From Amphibalanus amphitrite (Eukaryota; Arthropoda; Thecostraca; Balanomorpha; Balanidae): a stretch of DNA of 64,000 nucleotides. Positions 34,701-46,700 of the stretch are shown here, piece after piece. The stretch is taken from positions 806,001-870,000 of the forward strand of contig NW_024881615.1 of assembly GCF_019059575.1 (NCBI RefSeq), in the 5' to 3' direction. The first letter of the stretch is position 1; every line of letters starts with the position of its first letter. Below the pieces are notes generated by a model, which saw nothing but the letters and a program-made list of their open reading frames with translations, was not told where the DNA came from and searched no databases. The translations under genes were made by a program, and so were the position numbers.

Positions 34701-37700
34701 ATGTCAGAGGTCCGGATAAGCGATCCGGCGCCACCCCGCCGCTGACAGCTGAGTGATGGCTAACATTGCGGTGACAGCGGCTCCTCAGCGACCATCGATT
34801 GTAAGACACCGCCGGCCGGGCCGTGGGTATGTGTTTTATGTCCCGTGGACCAGCGGACCATGTGAAGCACGTTCGCTGGTAGTCTGTGAGGGGCTAAGAA
34901 CGTGAGAAGGTTATGACAAAATGACACGCCCATCGCCACCAACAACATCGCCGATTGCCACTGCATATCACTGCCGCTGCCGTCACCACTGCCATCGCCG
35001 CTGCCTCTGCAGCTCGCCTCTTTGCTGTCATGACGCCACTGTCCGGCGTCCGCGACCGGCGCATCCCTAATGCCGAGCACATTGTGTGCGCCGGAACAGA
35101 CCAGACATATCACCGGCGCTGTGATAGATCCGCCTCCGGTGCCGGCCTTGACACGAGGGCGACGTCCCATCCCGTGGATCCGTCGAACGGTCTGTCTTCC
35201 TCTGCAGGGAGAGGGACCCAGCAAAGTGGCGTCTGGGTATATCGTGACTATCAGAGCCTGTTCGACATGATGATTCCATGCCTTCCTCATTCTTCCTCAC
35301 TTTCAAAGACGACACTTTTCGCTGTCCCATCTTTTGAGTCACTGTCTCATCTTTTAGCACAGGCCTGACCTGTCAGTGGCAGTGGCAGTGTAGGTAGTGC
35401 CTCACCTGTCAGTTTGGGCCATTATCTCCCCTGACAGTCGAACCAGCGCACACTGGTCGGAAACGCTCCAGCGAGAGGCCAGCGGCCTTTCCGCAAAAGT
35501 TTTTTGCTTGTTATTCCACAACTAGTGAAGCAAACTTCATAAAACTTTGCATACCTTCTCTGTCATATGTAAGCTATCATTTGGATGTCAAGCACTAAAT
35601 ATATGACGTGAATCTGTTAAGTTATGACGTCATAATTGAGTATAATACAGGATCTAGCACCACTTTAAGTGAACAAGGGAAATTGGAAGCTGCTATTCGG
35701 GCACCGGGAATGGTTTCATGCACTCCTTGCAAGGTCCGGTGCTTCACTTTAGCATTGTTGACTTTGCGTGACGTCATTTATGACGTCACTAAGGCCATAT
35801 AAGTTTTTCGTCAATAACTCCTGATCAGATGGAGCTAGAGAGTCGGGAAAGCCACCATTGGACTCGGGAAGACCTGCCGAATCCAGTGATATGCAATATG
35901 TCCTCCTTCAACCATTTTCGTGACCTGAGGGGCTCCGACCTGACCTTGACCCGAGGTTAACGCCTTAAGTTGACTTCGCCCGAACACCAAGCATAGCATT
36001 CGACGCTCCTGAGCTAGACAAGCACGATGATGCCAAAATCGCGGCAGTGCGACCATTTTTGGCAAAGTAATTAACCAAAAACCGAGCCCGTGCCTTGTGG
36101 CACTTACCTGACCTAAGAGGTCACTGGCTGACCTAAGACCTTAAATCGGGTAGTACTTGCTGCGTCTTATAACGGCACACAAGCTCGTTTTTTCCGCGAG
36201 GCTCTAGCTCAATTAGAGGCGAAACGGCGAGGGAGTTGTATCAACCCTCCGCGGTCAATATAGAAAACCAATCGGTCCGGCCAGGGCTAAATACCGGAAT
36301 TGTGATCTAATGTAAAAAGACGGCCCAAGGTAACCTGACGCCAGTGACAGGTGTCCTATATTCGCAGCGTCTTATGTTCACGAAGGTCTCAATTTCCACT
36401 TTCTTCAGCCGAGTGATGGTTACTAATAGCAAGGCTCTCTAAATGCAAGCCGTAATCGCCACGCAATATGTGGAAGGCTTTTGATGTCAATACATACATA
36501 AATGCAATAATAAAACCATATTGTATGCGCTTTCCACAAAATTCATAAACTCAAGCGCGTCTGTTTTTAATGACCAGTCAACTACGCATGGATGCGTGCA
36601 GGCCACACCAGTCAGCGTAAGCCGGGCGCGGCGGCCGAGCCGAAACTGGGGCGGGGCGGGCGGTAGTTGGGTAGGAATAGCGGCTCCTGCAAATTTTGCG
36701 CAAATATGCGCAGTTAGCTTTTATGTTGCCCTGGTGTAAATCTAAATCCTGCTTCATCTCACAAAAAATCAGAGTGGGACTAGATGGGACTACCTGTTGT
36801 TTCCTTACCTAAACTTTGCAGTTATATTCCAGAATCACTCTAAGAGAGCCCTCATAAAAAAGCTACAGTAGATCTTAGTTGGAGAAAAAGTATACCAAAA
36901 AATTTGCACTGACCAGTCGGCAACTTCATAACGAACATTTTGATGCATAATATGTGGGATTTCAATTTGGTGTCTATCAGCAATAAGACTCTGATTATCC
37001 GGCTCAAGAAACCTCTTGCTCCGCGTCAGTTTCCGAGTTCTGGGATACCCCATCTTCGGGGGCTGATTACAGTTATTTTTGGTCACCCGGATTAGTTTTT
37101 TTGGCCTAATTATAATAATTTGATCAATTTCAAATCGATCTATATAAAAAATAATCCGAAACTCCGGAATCGCCCGTGGCCTCTCGTGAGGGCGTTTCCG
37201 ACCAGTGTGCAGCGTGCCTCGCTGTCAGCAGAGTCACTGCCTCACCGTCTGTCGGCACCGGTGCACGCCGCCCCGCTGTTTACCGATCCGCATCCAGCAA
37301 TCAACACAGCACCGCCGCTGCCGCCGGCCGCGCTTTGATTTCAGCAGTAGGGCGCAGATAGGTGGGCTCCGGGCCAGACAAGCCGAGCTGCTGGCAGTGG
37401 TCGAGCCGAGCGAGTGTTACGTGACGCCTGCCTGTGCTGCATCCTCATAGGCACCTAACAGGATTTGTGATTCTTGTTCGGCTTGGCCGCTTTTGCTGGG
37501 CTTTGTCTGTCGTCTGACTGATGTTTTGTCTGTGTTTCAGGGACCGTGTGCTGATGATAGGACTCCCCGATATCAGCCAGACGGATTGTGATGTAAGTAA
37601 CTCGCGGTCAGTGGTCTGACAGCAGTCATCAGTCACATAACACCTGTCACACGTCAGCTTACACGCACATGTTCTATCGCCTGCGGTATCTCAGGCCGGC

Positions 37701-40700
37701 TTATCGCATGTCACTCTGCGTGTCACGCATACAGCTTGTAATTAATCGCATACCTGTCACAATTACATAGTCGGAATGCATGTCACTTTTCACTACCACA
37801 AACGATTGCCCATCAACTATCGCTGTCAGTTTTCAAGCGTCACGCCTTGTCACTAGTCGCATATAGATTATAGGTGATACCAGTATAGCGCCTTTTGGGG
37901 CGACTAACGGAGCGAGCGAGAGGGTGAGCCTTGCACGTGCGAAATTTCGAGGGAGGTACCTCCAACTGACTTGTGCACGGCACCCTACTAACCGGTCTCT
38001 AGCGATGTGCCAAATTTGAGCACAATCGGCCCAGCCGTTCTCGAGATCTGGAAGCGGCACCCTGCACGTGCGCACGTGCAGAATGGGTCCCAACTGACTT
38101 GTGCACGGCACCCTACTAACTGGTCCCTAACCGTGTGCCAAATTTGAGCGCCATCGGTCCAGCCGTTCTCGAGATCTGGAAACGACCCCTGCACGTGCGC
38201 ACGTGCAGCAGCACCCCAACTCTGGCACATGGATATGCAGTGCCTAGTGCCTACCTACATGCCAACTTTCAGCGCAATCGGCCAAGTAGTTACCGAGATA
38301 TTGCAACAATTACAAAACTGACACCTCTTCGTTTTGCACGTGGCACGTGCATAAGGGGTCACCCACATGCATCGGGATTCGTCCAATACTTGGTAGAAGG
38401 AATGAAGCTACCCTACAAAAATTACCCCGTGTAAATCGGTCAAGTGGTTGCTGAGATATAAGCCTCGCAAAAGCGTCCGCACGGCCGGCCGGCCGGTCGG
38501 CCGGCCGGCCGCTCATACTCAGAAATTTCCGTTAACCTTCCAGGCGGTGGGGGGGGGCATTTTTTTGCCCCCCCCCCTTTAGTTTTTTCGATATATCTCG
38601 AGAACCGCTGCGCCGATCGTCACCAAACTTTCAGTACCCTCCCGGGAGCAGCTAGCGCACATGGTGACCAAAAATTTTTCCAAAGGCTATGATAGGTTGG
38701 CCGCTAATGACGTCAGAGTGACGTCATTTTTGCCATTTTCGACCCAAAAAAGGGTTTCGCGGGAAAAGCTGTCAGGCCTACAGCTTTAGAGATACAGAAA
38801 AATGTTGGAAAAAGGATTCTCGTACTCAGCGACAACATGGGGGTGGTGGGGTCGTGGAACAGGCCAACTGGGGAGAACAAACGGTGAGTGGGGCGCGGGC
38901 AACGGGGACCTAATCAACTCATAGCGGCGACGCGGCTATGGAAGGTTAGGACCCTGCCATGGCGCCACCGAACGTGACCGTGGCTAATCGCCCCGTCGAC
39001 GGACGCAGGGCAGAGCCGGGAGGGGTGTCTGGAAGGGGCGCGGGGACGGGCGGGCCGTCGACGGAAAGTGGCACGCTCACCAGTCATCGACAGCGACGGA
39101 CGGTGAACGGAGCGAAACGCGAGAGGAAAGTCTCCCTCTACATAAAAGGTGTGGAATCAAAAGGGCTACAAAACTGCTATTTCGGTTTTTCGAATTTTTT
39201 GGATTTTGACCCCCAAAAATAAAAAAGTAGATTTTTTGAATATAATAGCCGAAAAATTCAAAAAGTTTTTTGAATTTCGAAAAAACCGGAATATATGTGA
39301 TAGCCCCTACCACCTTCTATCTACATACCAAATTTGAGATCGATACCTCCTTTTTCGGCCAAGCTATAGCGAAAAAACTGTTCAAAATTGATGACGTCAA
39401 ATTTTCAAACTCAATTTTTTAGCAATTCTAGACCTCATAGCGAAAAACAAAGACCACCATTAGACTCCCCGTGACAAGCTGCATCGAATCGATACCCATT
39501 TTATGCAAAAATATCAACTTTGAAATTTGACCTTTTTTGACCTGACCTTGACCTGACCTCCACCAGAAAGTGACCTAAACCGTACCTGATGGTCTTTTAA
39601 CCAATACCATTGAGTTGGAAATGAAAAACTGGCCATAAAAAATGCATCGCATAACCTTAGTAATGTTGGGCTCATGTGGTGACCCTTGGTGACCTTTGGT
39701 GACCTGACCTGTGACCTGACCTGGTATGACCAGTGACCTCTAATAGCAACATATGTACTAGACAACTGACGCCTTATCGCTGATTTTCGACAAAATGCGT
39801 TTTACTCTGTGTTATAGCGCTTTCCCTAGAAGCCCCGTGAACGGTGAAACATTTTATCTTTGACCTGACCTGTGACGTCATCGGTGACCCCGAGGTCAAT
39901 GAAACTTGGTTTCCCTCGACAAATTTGACAGGGCTATCGAACGCCGTTTGAATTTTCCGGATCCGTCCAGTAGTTTCGGAGATACGGGGGGGGGGGCAAA
40001 AAAGTGCCCCCCCCCCCCCCCCACCGCGCGGAAGGTGGCTGGTAGGCCCACCGCCTGCCGGGTTAATCTAAGGAAAGACTACGCTCGCTTCGCTCGCTCC
40101 GTAATCACTTATTGCCAACAAGCTGTAGTCATTCTCAGATCTCATACGCACATGCTGCGTCGCAGTTCAAGTTCCATGTGATGAAATATGCCTCTTGCAA
40201 TCTATAGACATACATTCCAAATGCCGGCCATCATATGTCGAAAATCTATCCGTATATCATCTCGTTGGCCACGTATCAGTGCAGCACCTTTCAACTGTGT
40301 CACATGTGCTCCGTCCTTACCGACGGACAGGGTCTGACCGCTACTATGAAAACAATCCCGGGAACCGCTCGGCAGCGATATATGGTTCCTATGAAGCCAT
40401 TCTGTCCCACTCGCCGTGAAGGATGTTGGGCCCTATACGTGACACTTCAAAGCCTCACGATGCATGTAACAAGGGACATTATAACGAATGGCGCCGTTCC
40501 CGCGCCGGCCTCCAAGAGGTGACTAGTCCAAGTCAGGCTAGCCAAGCGCTCCAACTCATACAAAATCGATTAGGTTCTGTGAAATCCTATAACCCCCGAA
40601 AAACAACTGGCATGTCAATGTGAGATTAGTTTCTTTGCTTGAGTCAGCCGGTGGTTGCCTGACATGAGACATCACTCCGCTTGCCTGACACGCTTCACTA

Positions 40701-43700
40701 ACTCTACCGAACCGAAACGCTAGACACTGCTGAAAGACGGCTGGTTCAGAGCTACATGTTCTGTACGGAATGCAACTATAGGCCAAATTTTGGCAACGAA
40801 TAGCCTTACAATGAGATCTCGGGACAAAAAATGATAATTTAATTCCTCTTAATGCGAATGTCGATCTATTCACCACCCCGTGGCCTTTTAAGAGTTTGGT
40901 CTACACCACTATATTTTTCGTCTGAATCAAGTCATTCCTTTATGTGTGCTTACGTATCTAAGTTGTTCATTTTTTTCTTTCGTCGTTCCATCATGACATT
41001 CTGCTTACATCCCCTTCCCCAAGCAGGGCCCCACCTTTCCAATATCAGGTTAGCCCCCCCCCCCGCTCCCCGGCCCGGCGCCGCGTTCCACCGTCTCCCG
41101 TAAAAAGGCACCGCTGCTGCCACCGCTGCACCGCCGCTGTGGCGCCGCCGAAAACATCGTTACTCGTAATACGGCGGCCCTGATTGAATCGACTCGTGCC
41201 GCGTGTCACACGGGGGTGGGGGAGGGGAGGGGAGGGTCAACTTGAGCCGACGACTGTCACGAACCGGCCGATGGGGAGGGAGGGCCACCGTTAGCCGGCA
41301 GTAGCGACGGCTGATCGAACGGCTGGAGCGGTGGCACGGAGGGGCTGGACTGCATTGTTGTGTGGTGGACCGGCAATGCTACGGTGTAATCATTTGCAAA
41401 CAGCTTCTTTTTTTAAGCCTGAAATACAAACCTCCCTGTACTATTCGACTTGATCCTGAATTTTCTAAAATTTGCTTCTATCTTGTCGCTGGAATCTGGA
41501 TAAGGATTAGCTTAAGCGGCTTATGCCCAATTAGCTGCTGTTTGCCACAATATCACCGATGAGCTGCATGAATGGGACATAAATTATTACATAAGACGTT
41601 CTTGGTAGGAAATTACCTGTTTGCAGTGTGTTAGCACCTTCTTATCACTGACTGGTCGTCATGCCAAGTAGGTGTCACTTTGGTATCCTTTCTGCCACTT
41701 CTGGCGTGAATTTATTGGCATCATTAGAATAGACGGCACCATGGCATACAGCAATATGTCTTTGCTTTCCCTTTACTGTCAGATCGAAATTTTCCACTCC
41801 CCAACGCTTACCACCAAATGTGGGAGGCGCCATAGTGCACCAAATTTGCACAAAAAATAACTCACATTCTACAAAGACTGAATGCTGTTCCCAAACTCCG
41901 TGCTGTCATAGCGGCGCGTTGATTTGGTGGGGAAGCGAGGGGCGGCCCTAGGCCGTCGGGAGCTGTGACGTCCGTTGCCGTCATCTGCCGTCATCCACTG
42001 TCGTCTGCCCGCCATCGTCGATGACACCCTGATGACGGTCCTGTGACGCAACGCTCGGGGCTGGTGGATCGACCGAGTCGCTGACGACCCGCTTCATTAT
42101 TTACAGCGCTCGCCGCTCAACTTTGGTCGGCCGGTCGACGACCGGTTGGTGGGGCGGTAGTGGCGATGGCGGCGGCGGGGGTGGGCTGAGCGACGGCCGA
42201 TAGAGGGTCTCGGTATGTGAGGGTTATACAGGCGACGGCGATGCTTAATAGAATATTGATAAACATTAAACGTGGTGAGCAGTAGCACCGCCTGTCTCAT
42301 GTAATTTTACAGCTTGATCTGTTACGAATGTTTTTTTTTTCTTTTTCAGAAAAATTCGTTGGTCCTGGAGGCAACAAGCAGCAACGACTGCATGTCAAAA
42401 GGGAAAAATCAGGTGAGTGCTTATTGATCGTCAATGAAATAGCGTTGTTAACACATGATAATGCATTTGATGCATTTGCTTGCAACCGGAAGGCTGTGTT
42501 GTCACAGGTGATGTTTGTGACATGTTCATGGTGTACCGGGAGAATATTATTGAGAGAGCAGGTTTCCAGTACCTGTGCTATTTTTTTTTTTAGGAAATCA
42601 TGGTCGACGGCCGTTCAAACCAATTTTTTCCGCCAACACACTCAATTCCATTTCACATATCTATTATTGTTGTCACGATAGAAATGTTATGATGGTGATT
42701 TTAATGCTTGACCTAGCTATTCACTTCAATTATTTGTTTCAAATTAATAAGGCCCATATCTTATTGCCGTCAAGCTGCATGCCATTTATGGCGAGTTACT
42801 TAAGTTGCCATTTCCCGCGGAAATTAATTCCACAATAATGGCTATCAATTAAGTCTTATTTATTCGCTGGCCCACTTACGGCAGTTATCTATATTATAAA
42901 TCCTAAATAATCCGCCGTGTGCGACGTAGTCACTTTGTAGCGCTTATTGCGGCGGCGTCCGTTGACCTACGGCCGTGAAATTTTACAGCAATGTGGGCCA
43001 CCTTTACACGTAGGTCGTATCAAATTTTGGGCATGCTGCGGCCGGGGGTGCGCCCGCGGCGCGTGCTCGCGCGCCCATAGGGTTAACATTAGAATTGGCA
43101 AAAACACGCTATTGCTCGGGAACGGTAAGGGTTACGGGGGTGAAATTTTCACGGAAAGTCGGATGCGTGCACCCATTTGTCGTATCAATTTTTCGAGGGT
43201 GCGGGTTCAGCGGTGTGCACGTGGTTGGGCCGCGACCGGCGCCGAGCAGAGGGCACGTGCTTTAGGCTCAGTTGTTCGCTTAAAAAACTGAGTGGGCCGG
43301 CAGGTCATTGACCTTTGACAACGAAGGCCGACACAAGGCTCCGCTCGCCAAGGAGATTCGCCAGTAAATACAATTAATTTATTTTTGCAACATCTCAGCC
43401 GTTTCTGGGCCGATTTAGCTGACACTTGGACTGTCGGTGGTAGTGTAGGGTAGGGTAGGGTAGGGTAGGGTAGGGTAGGGTAGGGTAGGGTAGGGTAGGG
43501 TAGGGTAGGGTAGGGTAGGGTAGGGTTGGGTAGGGGATTGTAGGGTAGGGTAGGGAATTGTAGGGTAGGGGTAGGGTAGGGTAGGGTAGTGTAGAGGTGG
43601 GGTAGGGTAGGGTAGGTATGTATGAAGATTGTACCACTACCCAACGTAATGCCCACTACTTTGTGGTTGTCGGGTATACTGAAATAATAATAATAATAAT

Positions 43701-46700
43701 AATAATAATAGGTTAGGGTAGTGTAGGATAGGGGTAGGGTAGGGTAGGGTAGGGTAGGGGTAGGGTTGAGTTAAAATAGGGCCTTGGGTAGGGTAGGGTA
43801 GGGTAGGGTAGGGTAGGGTAGGGTAGGGTAGGGTAGTGTAGTGTAGTGTAGTGTAGTGTAGTGTAGGAGTAGGGTAGGGGTAGGGGTAGGGGTAGGGTAG
43901 GGTAGGGGTAGGGTTGAGTTAAAAAAAGGGCGTAACATACAAAAGACTTGGACACTCCGCAACTATCGCTATTATATTAAAAACAGCTACCCAAATCTAC
44001 CCAAATAATACAGCTAAAATACAAGCTACTCACCCAAACTAATGCATCCGTCACATATAATTAATCAAAACATATGCAGTTATCGCGCAAACCTGTACCT
44101 CTAGTCTATATTATAAATCCTAAATAATCCGCCGCCGCCCACGCCGTGTGCGACGTAGTCACTTTGTAGCGCTTATTGCGGCGGCGTCTGTTGACCTACG
44201 GCCGTGAAATTTTACAGCAATGTGGGCCACCTTTACACGTAGGTCGTATTAAATTTTGGACATGATGGGGCCGGGGGTGCGCCCGCGGCGCGTGCTCGCG
44301 TGCCCATAGGGTTAACATTAGAATCGGCAAAAACACGCTATTGCTCGGGAACGGTAAGGGCTACGGGGGTGAAATTTTCACTGCAAGTCGGACGCGTGCA
44401 CTCATTTGTCGTATTGAATTTTCGAGGGGGTTGGTTCAGCGGTGTGCACGTGGTGGGGCCGCGACCGGCGCCGAGCAGAGGGCACGTGCTTTAGGCTCAG
44501 TTGTTCGCTTAAAAAACTGAGTGGAAACAGACCCGGCAGGTCATTGACCTTTGACAACGAAGGCCGACACAAGGCACCGCTGGCCAAGGGGATTCACCAG
44601 AAAATACAATTAATTTATTTTTGCAACATCTCAGCCGTTTCTGGGCCGAGTTAGCTGAAACTTGGACTGTCGCTGGTAGGGTAGGGTAGGGTAGGGTAGT
44701 GTAGTGTAGTGTAGTGTAGTGTAGTGTAGTGTAGTGTAGTGTAGTGTAGTGTAGTGTAGTGTAGTGTAGTGTAGTGTAGTGTAGTGTAGTGTAGTGTAGT
44801 GTAGTGTAGTGTAGTGTAGGAGTAGGGTAGGGGTAGGGGTAGGGGTAGGGGTAGGGTAGGGGTAGGGTTGAGTTAAAATAGGGCCTAGGGTAGGGTAGGG
44901 TAGGGTAGGGTAGGGTAGGGTAGGGTAGGGTAGGGTAGGGTAGGGTAGGGTAGGGTAGGGTAGGGTAGGGTAGGGTAGTGTAGTGTAGTGTAGTGTAGTG
45001 TAGTGTAGTGTAGTGTAGTGTAGTGTAGTGTAGTGTAGTGTAGTGTAGTGTAGTGTAGTGTAGGAGTAGGGTAGGGTTAGGGGTAGGGTAGGGTAGGGTA
45101 GGGTAGGGGTAGGGTAGGGGTAGGGTTGAGTTAAAAAAAGGCCTAACATACAAAAGACTTGGACACTCCGCAACTATCGCTATTATATTAAAAACAGCTA
45201 CCCAAATCTACCCAAATAATACAGCTAAAATACAAGCTACTCACCCAAACTAATGCATCCGTCACATATAATTAATCAAAACATACAGTTATCGCGCAAA
45301 CCTGTACCTCTAGTCTATATTATAAATCCTAAAAAGTACCCCGCCGTGTGCGACGTACGCACTTTGTGGCGCTTATTGCCGCGGCGTCTGTTGACCTACG
45401 GCCGTGAAATTTTACAGCGATGTGGGCCACCTTTACACGTAGGTCGTATTAAATTTTGGACATGATGGGGCCGGGGGTGCGCCCGCGGCGCGTGCTCGCG
45501 TGCCCATAGGGTTAACATTAGAATCGGCAAAAACACGCTATTGCTCGAGAACGGTAAGGGCTACGGGGGTGAAATTTTCACTGCAAGTCGGACGCGTGCA
45601 CTCATTTGTCGTATTAAATTTTCGAGGGTGCGGGTTCAGCGGTGTGCACGTGGTGGGGCCGCGACCGGCGCCGAGCAGAGGGCACGTGCTTTAGGCTCAG
45701 TTGTTCGCTTAAAAAACTTAGTGAAAAGCATTAGAGCCGGCAGGTCATTGACCTTTGACAACGAAGGCCGACACAAGGCACCGCTCGCCAAGGGGATTCG
45801 CCAGTAAATACTATTAATTTGTTTTTGCAGTATCTCAGCCGTTTCTGGGCCGATTTAGCTGAAACTTGGACTGTCAGTGGTAGTGTAGTGTAGGGTAGGG
45901 TAGGGTAGGGTAGGGTAGGGTAGGGTAGGGTAGGGTAGGGTAGGGTAGGGTAGGGTAGTGTAGTGTAGTGTAGTGTAGTGTAGTGTAGTGTAGTGTAGTG
46001 TAGTGTAGGAGTAGGGTAGTGTAGGAGTAGGGGTAGTGTAGGAGTAGGGGTAGTGTAGGAGGAGGGGTAGTGTAGGAGTAGGGGTAGTGTAGGAGTAGGG
46101 GTAGTGTAGGAGTAGGGTAGAGTAGGAGTAGGGTAGAGTAGGGGTAGGGTAGAGTAGGAGTAGGGTAGAGTAGGAGTAGGGTAGAGTAGGGTAGGCGGGC
46201 GGGCGTGCGTTGCGGGCGTTTTTTGCGGCGGTATTTGCGTTTTTTTTGCGGTGTTTGTGTTTGGCGGCGGGCGGGCGGGCGTTGCGGGTGTTTTTGCGGT
46301 GTCTGCGTTTGGCGGCGGACGGCCGTTTTTTGCGGCGGTTTGCGGCGGGCGGCCGTTTTTGCGGTTTGCGGCGGGCGGCCGTTTTTTTGCGGCGTTTTGC
46401 GGTTGCCGGCGGCCGGCCGTTATTTGCGGTGTTGCGGTTTGCGGCGGGCGGCCGTTTTTTGCGGCGTTTCGCGGTTGGCGGCGGGCGATGCGGGCTTTTT
46501 TTGCGGCGGCGGTGTTTGCGTTTTTTGCGGTGTTTGCGTTTTGCGGCGGACGGGCGTTTTTTGCGGCTTTTTTGCGTTTTTCTGCGGTTTTCGACGGGCG
46601 GGCGATTGTTTCTTTTTTGCGAAGTTTGCGTTGGCGTTTTGCGCGTTTTGCGGTGTTTGCGTTTTGCGGCGGGCGGGCGGTTTTTCACAATTCAAGTCCC

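Larger units (their letters stand above)
28776..37540 (+). other. Sema2a: Sema2a intron (8.8 kb)
   Basis: Runs from donor gtgagtg to acceptor tttcag. Mostly unique sequence with no exon I can support. It holds a 160-bp hAT MITE at 32910 and an AGGTCA-bearing relic at about 35490-36330. Confidence 0.85.
37593..42349 (+). other. Sema2a: Sema2a intron (4.8 kb)
   Basis: Contains repeat copy B2 with an inserted TTAA element. The remainder (40111-42349) is unique, with a C-run near 41048 and a GGGAGG patch near 41210. Confidence 0.85.

Noticed and set aside
43441-46195. Telomere or internal telomeric repeat
   Set aside because: The pentamer is TAGGG/TAGTG, not the arthropod TTAGG or the TTAGGG hexamer, and it sits inside a repeated 1.2-kb unit within a Sema2a intron.
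44509-46688. Long reading frames of Tyr-Pro-Thr-Leu or Thr-Leu-His-Tyr repeats and Arg/Pro/Lys-rich frames
   Set aside because: They are translations of pentamer and GCGG arrays that lack stop triplets. No splice signals or conserved sequence.
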